Origin: JAICMB01 sp035295125
Lineage (GTDB): Bacteria; Acidobacteriota; Terriglobia; Bryobacterales; Bryobacteraceae
NCBI GenBank assembly: GCA_035295125.1
Contig: DATGJP010000068.1
Span: forward strand, 1-64,000
DNA length: 64,000 bases
Reading direction: 5' to 3'
Position 1 is the first letter of the stretch. Every line of letters begins with the position of its first letter. Position numbers and translations under genes: made by a program. Of the stretch, positions 9,301 through 16,522 are shown piece after piece. Below the pieces are notes generated by a model. The model was not told the DNA's origin, made no database searches, and saw only the letters and a program-made list of their open reading frames with translations.

Positions 9301-9902
9301 GCCAGGGTCACGCCGCTCGCCTGCCCTTGAATAGTAAGATTCCCAATGTTCTGACCGCTTCCTGTATCGATCGCGCTCAGGATGCTGCCAATGTTGGTCG
9401 TTGTATTTAGGACGTACGCACGAGTACTGTCGAAGCTCACGGCGATATCGGTAGGAATGTAATTGGAAGTCAGGCCACCCTGAACAAGTTCGACATCCGT
9501 GCTGGTATCGAACACGTGCACGGTGCCGCCAGTCCCGCTCCCTGTGGCCACCGTGAGGACGATCAAGCGACGTCCATCCGGCGTGAGAATAGCACCCGTG
9601 GCCGGTTGTGTGAGGTTCGCCACGTTGTGGGCGTTGAAGAAACCCTTGTCGAGAGCGGTGATGGTGGCGTTACTTGTATTGGCGATGATATATGCCTTCG
9701 ACAGATCGGGCAACGCGACCGTCAGGAAGGAGCCTGCACCGGCTGAGAGCGTCGAGGTTAACACCAGGGGATCCGCCCCAAACACGCTAACGTTCTGTCC
9801 GGTGGAAGAAGCTCCGGGTAGGGAGAATACATTCTGTGCTCGGACAATGGGTGTCAGCGCGGGGAAAAACAGGCACACGGATAGAAGGAACCTACGAAAC
9901 AT
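6372..9902 (-). CDS. large exported protein: beta-propeller, Ig-like repeats, Solibacter-type C-terminal domain
   Basis: 1176 residues. Signal peptide at 1-22 (ends VRAQ). Residues about 40-390 contain propeller-type blades (TPDGRRLIVLT, FDSTRAYVLNTTTN). Residues about 395-925 hold at least four Ig-like repeats of the invasin or Big-1 kind, with recurrent phrases such as LVVQVVNGQNQAVGGVPVTF and VQVQDAGGTALTGVPVRF. The last 245 residues (LAFLNGASFQPGISAGG to the end) match my memory of the Solibacter C-terminal domain TIGR03437, found many times in that genus. An extracellular adhesin or surface protein is the likely role, but this is inference. Start ATG at 9902 follows AGAGAGG. A terminator for the next upstream gene separates it from that gene. 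Confidence 0.85.
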   Translation of the reverse strand: MFRRFLLSVCLFFPALTPIVRAQNVFSLPGASSTGQNVSVFGADPLVLTSTLSAGAGSFLTVALPDLSKAYIIANTSNATITALDKGFFNAHNVANLTQPATGAILTPDGRRLIVLTVATGSGTGGTVHVFDTSTDVELVQGGLTSNYIPTDIAVSFDSTRAYVLNTTTNIGSILSAIDTGSGQNIGNLTIQGQASGVTLAPNGLLYVSTRNLIEEIDPSHLAVTTNGSFSFNAYPGKLVFTPDGRFGLAVNQTPITGSAILSIDLANRTPGPILSGFGASFNTALDRVWTLDNTQYLAYSGTTSTLYLVTLSGSLMTSVPLSGAFPGNISAVAVTNEVGITAIPQRVYIASGNSLARYDLGQNQTTAQVTLPNPAGALSYVAPAITNGTVATILAYGGNQAIAPGATSNPLIARVLDAQGRPLAGVPVAYTANNASVTFSQANATTNNDGFAFTTVTAAAGSGAVVVTATAGGITANYNITLGSSTSGGTLAGTVSIVAGQGQLVGEQRNTGVPGFGSPLTVLVLDTNGNPLANAQVTYTLVPGLQPGALSLPGQAGGNTITVPTDNTGQAAVNFLTTNIQPGSGYGQSQITAVATNPTTGLNTNTVTFYLTTYDTTSTRPVPPTVNISPFQGSTFSGASGSTQKGAILATVSSSQGVPIPNVSLRILPNPAGTDGATCAGDTGAGVLSDATGTVVCDLVFTGPPGVAQITAEVGYRDDFTYNISVTAGAPAKVVKINGDNQTVNVGQQLPIALRVQVQDAGGTALTGVPVRFAVSPTGSVTLSNVSSATDSAGFASATATAGNTGGSASVTVTAGTGTATFTIKINVPASGIRKISGDNQTAVVGSQFGQSLVVQVVNGQNQAVGGVPVTFAVSSGSASVGSPSTTTDSNGQASTTVTAGAAGSITVTATAAGFSVSFTLTSRLAGPSNLAFLNGASFQPGISAGGIALITGTGIATGISGTVSATTGIGPEVLPLVMPASNGASVSFDGFPAPIYSISNISGAEQIVVQVPFEVAGRSFVQVTVTGVGGGSSTQSVQLQPLAPGIFQTNAFGLQNQAIALHADGTYISPTSPATRGETIYFFATGLGQTSPTLSTNSAGIPNQNVTTQLVVGINNGGANLVSAQTVTGQVGVYIIAMQLPADTATGPSQPVGLVALDAAGNSYFAASTFIPIQ

Positions 9903-10004
9903 TAGACAACCTCTCTGAGATGACTGGACGCGGGAAACAACCGAAGGAACATCGTATCACACTGCGTGCAGTGCGGACCAAGCGCTTTCAGCGTTATGAG
10001 CAAT

Positions 10005-10035
10005 AAAAAAGGGGAGGCCGAAGCCTCCCCTTTTT
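10005..10035 (-). terminator. rho-independent terminator
   Basis: GGGGAGGC (10011-10018) and GCCTCCCC (10023-10030) form a perfect 8-bp stem with a 4-nt loop, flanked by A6 and T5, so it can work on both strands. On the minus strand it follows the stop of the 641-aa exported protein by 36 bp. Confidence 0.9.
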
Positions 10036-10065
10036 CCGGTTGCAAGCAACCCTTACGATTGGCGA

Positions 10066-11991
10066 TTAATGGCCCTGAACTTCGCCAACTACGCCAGTCC
10101 GGTTGAGGCCGGATCCGCCATAGAAGTCAAGCTGGATGGCCAGATAGCCTTCGGCAAGCTTCTGAGCGCCGGCGTCGCTGATGAAGGCGAACGCATGGCA
10201 CCACTGGAAGTTGGCCTGGGCAATGATGTAACCCTGGAAGCCCGGGGTCGCCGCAATGCCGTGGTCGCCGCCATTGGACAGAGTGAATACAAGCTCTGTG
10301 CCCGGCGCTACGACTGCGGTTGTTGTTTGAGCAGCAGGAGCCGCGCCACCACCGGCGGTGTTGCCGTAGTAGTTCAGCTTCACGTTACCCTGTTGCGTTG
10401 GCGTCCCGAATGGATCGAGCGAAGTGTTGGCGATCGCGATACCTGTATCGAAGCCTGCCTGGTTCGTCACGAACGGGAAGAGCAGGTTGCAAGAGCAGAT
10501 GTTGACCGCGAACAGGTTGCGAGTCGGATACGGCTGGCAGAAGCGCGGAATCGGAGCGCTGGCGCTAGCAGTCTGTACCGTTGCCAGAGGCGCAAAGTTC
10601 ACCTGAACGGTGGCTTGGCCGAGGCCCGGCAGATTGTTGGTGGTGTTGCTGATGAATGCCGGGTACACCGGTACGATCGCGTCTTCGATCGTGTTCGGGT
10701 TCGACAGTAGAACTTCGTACGTCACGCCCGCGGTGGTTCCGCTGACGCCCAATCCAGTGAAGGCCACGCCGCCAATAGTGGCGCTACCGGAGCCGCCGCC
10801 ACCGACAAGAACTGCCACGCCAGTAACGGTGGTGGTGTTCTCGGCAACCAGCGGAATCACGGTTGGCACGAACAGACTTACGCCTGCCCCGATGCCAGCG
10901 AATTGGAAGGTGAGCTCGGTGCCTGTATCAGCAACGCCGACAGCTCCGTTGCCCGTACCGGTTCCGAGGATACCCGGAATGTTGGATACGAAGCCCGATT
11001 CTGAGTTATACGGGAAGCCCAGCACGTTCTGCAGCGATACCGGCGAATCCGGTACAGGAGCAGCCGGAGTTCCGGAGTACTGGCCGTAGTGACGCGGCTT
11101 GAATGCGCTACCGAAACCTTCTCGTGCGCGAATGCTGAGATTTCCAGTCTGTCCCGTGAACGAACCCAACAAGTTGCCATTGAGGTTGTTGCACTGCAGG
11201 AAGTTGCCTGTGCCATTCGCGATTGTGAGACCCGGCAGAATGAATGCGACGGTCTGGTTCGGGTTGTTGATCGAAACCTGCTGCGAACCGGTTACGGAAA
11301 CAAATTCTACGATCTGCGTCGGAACCAGCGTGGAAGAAACACCGAGCTGGCAAGCATTACCACGGATGTTGGTGATGCGGATGACGCGAGTCGCCAAGGT
11401 GCCAGGAGCGTCGATCGGCACACCGTTCCAGGTGATGGCGTTCGCGGCGCTCTGGAAGCCCTGGAACACGTTATACCGGTTCAGCCCGACGGTCGAGCTG
11501 GTGGAGCCGTTATAGGGGCCATTGGCGCCAACGCCACCGCCCGTGCCCAGGATGTCGCAGCCGTTGCCGACGATCGGGCCAGCCTGGCAACCCAGTTGGG
11601 TGAGCGCAGTCGAGCCAACCGGCGGGTTGGGTGTCTGAGTTGTGGGAACCGGGCCACCGTTCGCCGCGCTCGGGAACGGCTCATCAATGGTCAGAATAGC
11701 TTCTGACAGGTTGTTGCTGCTATTGATGATGCGGCTGGTGATGTTGGTGTTCAAAAAGATCTGAACGTTCGACAACGGGATGGGTACGCCAACCTGTGTC
11801 GGGGAACCGCCCGTGCAGACGAGTGTCAAATCACCCATCAGCTCGGTCACGCCCTCCGCTCTAACGATCGGAGGAACGCCGCCGTTCGCATTGCATATGA
11901 ACGACTGTACGATTTGCGCGTTTGCTGGCACTGCCGACAGCAGAAGCGCCACGACGGCAAACGCTAAAAGCCACTTGCGAAAATCTGCCAT
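10066..11991 (-). CDS. exported protein of unknown function, probably highly expressed, 641 aa
   Basis: I place the start at ATG 11991, which has AAGGAG 7-8 bp upstream and opens with a signal peptide (MADFRKWLLAFAVVALLLSA, cleavage near ANAQ); the open frame runs 34 codons further up without support. The mature protein is rich in Gly, Asn, Thr and Val, poor in charged residues, and predicted all-beta, with scattered Cys (FICNANGG, LVCTGG, CQAGPIVGNGC, CSCNLLF). I do not recognise the family. A consensus-like promoter, a long 5' leader and a strong terminator make it a single-gene unit that is probably strongly transcribed; an abundant surface or matrix protein is one possibility, not shown by the sequence. 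Confidence 0.8.
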   Translation of the reverse strand: MADFRKWLLAFAVVALLLSAVPANAQIVQSFICNANGGVPPIVRAEGVTELMGDLTLVCTGGSPTQVGVPIPLSNVQIFLNTNITSRIINSSNNLSEAILTIDEPFPSAANGGPVPTTQTPNPPVGSTALTQLGCQAGPIVGNGCDILGTGGGVGANGPYNGSTSSTVGLNRYNVFQGFQSAANAITWNGVPIDAPGTLATRVIRITNIRGNACQLGVSSTLVPTQIVEFVSVTGSQQVSINNPNQTVAFILPGLTIANGTGNFLQCNNLNGNLLGSFTGQTGNLSIRAREGFGSAFKPRHYGQYSGTPAAPVPDSPVSLQNVLGFPYNSESGFVSNIPGILGTGTGNGAVGVADTGTELTFQFAGIGAGVSLFVPTVIPLVAENTTTVTGVAVLVGGGGSGSATIGGVAFTGLGVSGTTAGVTYEVLLSNPNTIEDAIVPVYPAFISNTTNNLPGLGQATVQVNFAPLATVQTASASAPIPRFCQPYPTRNLFAVNICSCNLLFPFVTNQAGFDTGIAIANTSLDPFGTPTQQGNVKLNYYGNTAGGGAAPAAQTTTAVVAPGTELVFTLSNGGDHGIAATPGFQGYIIAQANFQWCHAFAFISDAGAQKLAEGYLAIQLDFYGGSGLNRTGVVGEVQGH

Positions 11992-12263
11992 TTCCTTCTC
12001 CTTGTGAATATGTGAGTTTGAATTGATGGAAGTTCTCTTTCCAACCTGAGCCTCTAAGGTGCGTATCCTCGTAAAGATCATGCGTTCACTCAAAGCGTCC
12101 CTAGCAGGAGCCAGCGGTAAACTCCGCCTGCTTCCGCTCCGACCGCCTGACTGTAGTCACCATCTTCAGTTGGCTCAACTTGTCGACTTCTCTACTTTCT
12201 GTTCGTGCTCGCGGGATTCATGCTTCTCAAATGAATGCCGCCAAACCCTTTGGACGCAGTCAA

Positions 12264-12291
12264 ATCATACATAACACCCAACACGAGTCAA
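12264..12291 (-). promoter_or_regulatory. sigma70-type promoter of the 641-aa exported protein
   Basis: On the minus strand TTGACT (12291-12286) and TATGAT (12269-12264) are 16 bp apart. Transcription would begin near 12257, leaving a leader of about 265 nt before the ATG at 11991. Confidence 0.6.
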
Positions 12292-12328
12292 GTCAAGTGT
12301 AAAGTGTTACTTGGGACCAAACTGAGCC

Positions 12329-12354
12329 CACTGGGTCCACACTTTGACCCAGTG
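12329..12354. promoter_or_regulatory. operator-like palindrome upstream of the 641-aa gene
   Basis: CACTGGGTC (12329-12337) and GACCCAGTG (12346-12354) are perfect 9-bp inverted arms with an 8-bp spacer. It ends about 38 bp upstream of the -35 box, a position usual for an activator. The rest of the 12292-12558 gap shows no gene. Confidence 0.5.
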
Positions 12355-12558
12355 TGTCATTACAACACGTCACGGCAGCGAAGTCAAAAATTTGGCGGCT
12401 GAACGAGCGGAATTCTCATTGAATGGCGATGGGAGTGATGCCATTGGTCGGATTCCTGCGCCGAATGGCGACGTCTGGACTCAGGCCCTCCGATTCTCAC
12501 TTCCCGAGTCAGAATGTGCAGTGGATTACTATTGACACACTCAGTGTGGCAGGGTGAC

Positions 12559-13494
12559 CTACATATTTAATTCACTTAAAAGTGTCTTCCAACGCCGCTT
12601 TTCCCCAGCCACGGTGAACTGCTTCGCCGACACCCGGCAGCGGCTGACCAACTCCCGGTAGAATCGCTTGTCGGCCTCCGCTTTCTGCAACAGAACCTGA
12701 AGCGCACGGGTGTCTCCCACCTCGAAGTAGCCGGGATAGTCCGCCGCGAGCAGACCGACTGACCCTGGAATTCGCGAGGCCAGCACGGGGGTTCCATCGA
12801 CCAACGCTTCCGAGATCACGTTCGCCCCTCCCTCCAGTTTCGAACTCAGGACGAGAAGATGACTCGAAGCGATGAGCCGGCGGACTCGGGCTTGGGATAT
12901 CGCTCCCAGCCAGCGATACCGGTGGTTATGCAATTGCTCGGCTTGCGCACGTCTCGCCATGGACTTGTTCATGGCGGCGCCGGCGTGCACGACCTCGATG
13001 CGCGAGGGGCCGGGCACGCGGCGCACCGCCATCGCGGTTCGAAAGGGGTCTTTTACCGGGCGCAAGTGCCCAATCACGCAGACCCGGAAATGTTTGGGAC
13101 GGTTCGGCGCGGGTTTCGTGGGGCTGGCCGACTGGTAAATGACCCGAACCTTGTGGCGCAGTCCGGGGGCGAGTTCGAAGGCGGCCAGCGGTTGGAGGCT
13201 GATGATTCGCCAGGCCAGGGCCAAGGCTTGTTGCGCGCGGCGGGATCGATGGATGTCGCGGTAAACATCGGTCCCGGTGAGGGCGACGATCAGGGGCCGA
13301 TCGGGAAAGAGCGCGGCAAACTTCAGGGCGGAGGGCGCGCTGCGCTTCGCGTGCAGGGCAACCAGCGCGTCGCAACGTTCGTTGGCCCAGGCCTCCAGGA
13401 TTACCGCCTGGTGCCCTAGATTACGCAGGATGCGGGCCCAGCGGAGCGCCGTGATCCGGTTCCCGAACAGCGTACCCGACCGGGCGGGAGTCAC
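12559..13494 (-). CDS. senB: selenosugar synthase SenB-like glycosyltransferase
   Basis: 311 residues, a GT-B-type glycosyltransferase close to the family containing SenB (TIGR04348), which couples selenophosphate to a UDP-sugar to give a 1-seleno sugar for selenoneine. Family phrases seen: GNRITALRWARIL (about residues 11-23), ALHAKRSAPS, LTGTDVYRDI (about 73-82), VIGHLRPVKDPFRTA, RYRWLGAISQ, LSSKLEGGANVISEAL and SRIPGSVGLLAADYPGYF. It is divergent from a senA-like gene 33 bp away, which is the strongest support. The GTG start at 13494 removes most of the usual first beta-strand; upstream the frame reads V-R-I-stop, with TGA at 13500-13498, from another GTG at 13509. Neither start has a good ribosome binding site. 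No senC (SelD-like) gene lies in the window. Confidence 0.8.
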   Translation of the reverse strand: MTPARSGTLFGNRITALRWARILRNLGHQAVILEAWANERCDALVALHAKRSAPSALKFAALFPDRPLIVALTGTDVYRDIHRSRRAQQALALAWRIISLQPLAAFELAPGLRHKVRVIYQSASPTKPAPNRPKHFRVCVIGHLRPVKDPFRTAMAVRRVPGPSRIEVVHAGAAMNKSMARRAQAEQLHNHRYRWLGAISQARVRRLIASSHLLVLSSKLEGGANVISEALVDGTPVLASRIPGSVGLLAADYPGYFEVGDTRALQVLLQKAEADKRFYRELVSRCRVSAKQFTVAGEKRRWKTLLSELNM

Positions 13495-13527
13495 GATTCA
13501 GATGCGCACTTTGGTAGTGTACTCGAT

Positions 13528-14757
13528 ATGGAAGAGCTGTCTTCATCCGAGCTTCGGGCCATGCTGTGTGACGCCCGCAACCGGACGATGGAACTGGTGG
13601 CGGACCTCACCGACGAACAGATGGCGGTGCCGGAGCTGGACATCATCAATCCGCCGGTCTGGGAGATGGGTCACGTCGCGTGGTTCTGGGAGAGGTGGGC
13701 TCTGCGGCATCTGCGGGGTATTGCGTCGATTCATCCGCACGCGGATGAATTCTGGGATTCTGCGGCCGTATCGCACCATGCACGGTGGGAGCTGCCGCTG
13801 CCATCGCGGGCTCAAACAGTGCAGTACATGCGGGAAGTGGCCGATCGGGCGCTGGAGAGGCTGCCGGACGGCGAAATCTCGGACGACGAAGCCTATTTCT
13901 ATTGGCTGCCCGCGATGCACGAGGACATGCATGCCGAGGCGTTCGCTTATACGCGGCAGACGCTGGGTTTTCCACCGCCGCCTTCTTGGCGCGAAGGCGG
14001 GGAGGTCGCGCGCGGTGCCGCGGCCGGAGACGTGGAAGTCGAAGGCGGCAGTTACCTGATTGGCGCACGGCCTGGGGAACGGTTGGTTTTCGACAACGAG
14101 AAGTGGGCGCACGAGGTACAGGTCGCGCCGTTCGCAATCGCGCGGTGTGCGGTAACGAATGCGGAGTTCACGGCTTTTGTGAATGACCGCGGGTATGAGC
14201 GGCGGGAATGGTGGAGCGACGAGGGTTGGTCATGGCGCGAGCGGGAGGGCGCTCGACATCCGGTGTACTGGATTCATCAGGACAACGGGGCATGGTTCCA
14301 TCGATTTTATGATCGGCTGAGGCCGCTCCCGCTGGAGCAGCCGGTCATTCACGTGAACTGGTACGAGGCCGACGCGTATTGCCGCTGGGCGGGCCGGCGG
14401 TTGCCGACCGAGGCCGAATGGGAGCTTGCCGCGGCGGGCGCAACGAAAGCTGCGCGGTTGGACGCCGCCGCGCTCGGTTGTGCCCCGGTGGACGCCTATT
14501 CGGCCGGAGACAGCCAGCATGGGTGCCGGCAGATGATCGGCAACGTCTGGGAATGGACGGCTACCGATTTCCTGCCATATCCCGGTTTCGTTATTGATCC
14601 CTACAAGGAATATTCGCAGCCGTGGTTCGGCAGCGATCGCAAGGTGCTGCGGGGCGGATGCTGGGTGACGCGGTCGCGCTTGATCCGGAGGACGTGGCGG
14701 AATTATTTTACGAAGGAACGGCGCGATGTCTTTGCCGGTTTTCGGACGTGCCGGTGA
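13528..14757 (+). CDS. senA: selenoneine synthase SenA-like (EgtB family, DinB plus FGE-sulfatase domains)
   Basis: 409 residues. Residues 10-140 are a DinB-like helical bundle with the iron ligands of the EgtB family: H49 in EMGHVAW and the HxxxH pair H131/H135 in AMHEDMHAE. Residues about 170-409 are the formylglycine-generating-enzyme-like domain, with VNWYEADAYCRWAGRRLPTE, MIGNVWEWTATDF, LRGGCWVT and the ending GFRTCR. The family is non-haem iron sulfoxide or selenoxide synthases acting on hercynine. The call SenA rather than EgtB rests on the divergent SenB-like neighbour and on the absence of EgtC, EgtD or EgtE genes nearby. ATG at 13528 has no clear ribosome binding site and the promoter must lie within senB, so leaderless expression is possible. 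If the pairing is accidental it would be ergothioneine EgtB. Confidence 0.85.
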   Translation: MEELSSSELRAMLCDARNRTMELVADLTDEQMAVPELDIINPPVWEMGHVAWFWERWALRHLRGIASIHPHADEFWDSAAVSHHARWELPLPSRAQTVQYMREVADRALERLPDGEISDDEAYFYWLPAMHEDMHAEAFAYTRQTLGFPPPPSWREGGEVARGAAAGDVEVEGGSYLIGARPGERLVFDNEKWAHEVQVAPFAIARCAVTNAEFTAFVNDRGYERREWWSDEGWSWREREGARHPVYWIHQDNGAWFHRFYDRLRPLPLEQPVIHVNWYEADAYCRWAGRRLPTEAEWELAAAGATKAARLDAAALGCAPVDAYSAGDSQHGCRQMIGNVWEWTATDFLPYPGFVIDPYKEYSQPWFGSDRKVLRGGCWVTRSRLIRRTWRNYFTKERRDVFAGFRTCR

Positions 14758-14915
14758 TGCGGCTTGTAGATTGCCAGCCACTGTTTTGGGGACTGTGGAA
14801 GGGTGAAGCGGGTACTCCGCCTGTCGCCATGCATCGCCAGCTTCTGGGTGAGAACCGCTGCAACGCAGCCACATTCGTGGACGAACCCTTCCATACCAAG
14901 GGTTGTTAACTCGCG

Positions 14916-14932
14916 GCAGGCTGCCAGCCTGC
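14916..14932. repeat. palindromic dispersed repeat R3, third copy
   Basis: GCAGGCTG-C-CAGCCTGC, perfect. It lies 3 bp beyond the stop of malate synthase on the minus strand, as the first copy follows the TonB receptor. The preceding 150 bp after senA contain no gene. Confidence 0.7.
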
Positions 14933-14934
14933 AT

Positions 14935-16515
14935 TTACTCGATGTAGTCGTAAGCGACGAGGGTCAGGAATTCGGAGAAATCCGCGCTGGTCATCATCTG
15001 GCGGAAGAGCTTTGCCGCCTGCTCCAGTTCCTCCGACCGTTTCGGCGCCGTCGCGAGTTGTTCGTCAACCGCCTGGTTCACCATGTCCGCGGTCACAGTT
15101 CGGCCATCCTCGAGCCGGGCCCCGAACTTTACCCACTGCCACACCTGCGCGCGGCAGATCTCGGCCGTCGCCGCGTCTTCCATGAGATTGTAAATCGGCA
15201 CGCAGCCGACGCCGCGCAACCACGCCTCGACATACTGCAGCCCCACGTCGATGTTCCAGCGCAGGCCGGCTTCGGTAATAGACCCATCCGGCGGCGTCAG
15301 CAGGTCCTTCGCCGTCACGTGTACGTCTTCGCGCTTGCGCGAGATCTGATTCGGCTCCTTCATGTGCTCGTCGAAAACCGCCTTGGCAATCGGCACCAGA
15401 CCCGGGTGCGCGACCCAGGTTCCGTCGTGCCCGGCACGCACCTCGCGGAGCTTGTCCTGGCGCACCTTTTCCAGCGCCTGGTCGTTTGCCACAGGATCGT
15501 TCTTAATGGGCACCTGGGCCGCCATGCCGCCCATGGCATGGATTCCTCGCCGGTGGCACGTCTGAATTAGCAGATCGACGTAGGATTTCAGGAAATGCCG
15601 CTCCATGGTGACTTCGGCCCGGTTCGGCAGCATGAAGTTCGGGTGATTGCGGAATTTCTTGATGAAGCTGAAGATGTAGTCCCAGCGGCCGCAGTTCAGG
15701 CCCGCGGAGTGGTCGCGCAGCTCCCAGAGAATCTCGTTCATTTCGAACGTCGCGAGGATTGTTTCGATGAGAACCGTCGCCCGGATGGTCCCGCGGGGAA
15801 CGCCGAGCGTGTCCTGGGCGAAGTTGAAGACGTCGTTCCACAGGCGCGCTTCGAGATGGCTCTCCAGTTTCGGAAGATAGAAATACGGCGCAGAGCCATT
15901 CTTCAACGTCTGCTCGACGTTGTGGAAGAAGAACAGGCCGAAGTCGAAGAGCGAACCGGAGATCGGCTTGCCGCCGAGCAACGCGTGTTTCTCGTTCAAG
16001 TGCCAGCCTCGCGGGCGCACCAGCAGTGTGGCAGTCTTGTCGTTCAGCTTGTAGGCCTTGCCTTCAGGGCTGGTGTATTCGATGGCGCGCCGGAGCGCAT
16101 CGCGGACGTTGATCTGACCATCTACATTATTCGACCAGCTCGGTGAATTGGCGTCCTCAAAATCTGCCATGAACACGTTGGCTCCGGAATTGAGGGCATT
16201 GATGACCATTTTGCGATCGACCGGCCCCGTGATCTCGACGCGGCGATCGGTAAGGTCCTGCGGGATCGGCGCCACGGCCCATTCGCTCTCGCGGATCTTC
16301 GCGGTCTCCGGAAGAAAATCGGGCAACTGGCCGGCGTCGATAGCGGACTGACGCTCACGGCGTCGTGCCAGGAGCTCCTGGCGGCGTTCTTCGAATTGGG
16401 ATGCCAGGCGGGCGACAAACCGGCGTGCTTCCCTCGTGAGGATTTCAGATTGCGCCGGGCTCACGGGCGCGGTGATTTCGAGATCAGGTTCTTGAACCTG
16501 GGGACTACTCGACAT
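14935..16515 (-). CDS. aceB: malate synthase A
   Basis: 526 residues, the usual length for malate synthase A, which condenses glyoxylate with acetyl-CoA to malate. Recognisable regions are the N-terminal domain with VEITGPVDRKMVINALNSGA, the ATP- and glyoxylate-site region VRPRGWHLNEKH (about residues 166-177), the barrel segment SAPYFYLPKLESHLEARLWN, IRATVLIETILATFEMNEIL, SAGLNCGRWDYIFSFIKK and the C-terminal VGCVPIYNLMEDAATAEI. Isocitrate lyase, its normal partner in the glyoxylate cycle, is not nearby. Instead it starts 7 bp after the oxalate/formate-type antiporter, so the two are probably one transcript, and glyoxylate from oxalate is a plausible substrate source. Confidence 0.95.
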   Translation of the reverse strand: MSSSPQVQEPDLEITAPVSPAQSEILTREARRFVARLASQFEERRQELLARRRERQSAIDAGQLPDFLPETAKIRESEWAVAPIPQDLTDRRVEITGPVDRKMVINALNSGANVFMADFEDANSPSWSNNVDGQINVRDALRRAIEYTSPEGKAYKLNDKTATLLVRPRGWHLNEKHALLGGKPISGSLFDFGLFFFHNVEQTLKNGSAPYFYLPKLESHLEARLWNDVFNFAQDTLGVPRGTIRATVLIETILATFEMNEILWELRDHSAGLNCGRWDYIFSFIKKFRNHPNFMLPNRAEVTMERHFLKSYVDLLIQTCHRRGIHAMGGMAAQVPIKNDPVANDQALEKVRQDKLREVRAGHDGTWVAHPGLVPIAKAVFDEHMKEPNQISRKREDVHVTAKDLLTPPDGSITEAGLRWNIDVGLQYVEAWLRGVGCVPIYNLMEDAATAEICRAQVWQWVKFGARLEDGRTVTADMVNQAVDEQLATAPKRSEELEQAAKLFRQMMTSADFSEFLTLVAYDYIE

Positions 16516-16522
16516 TGTGGGA

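Noticed and set aside
12531..12560. TTGACA near 12531 on the plus strand as a promoter
   Set aside because: The only downstream AT-rich box is 22 bp away and no plus-strand gene follows before senA, so it is likely chance.
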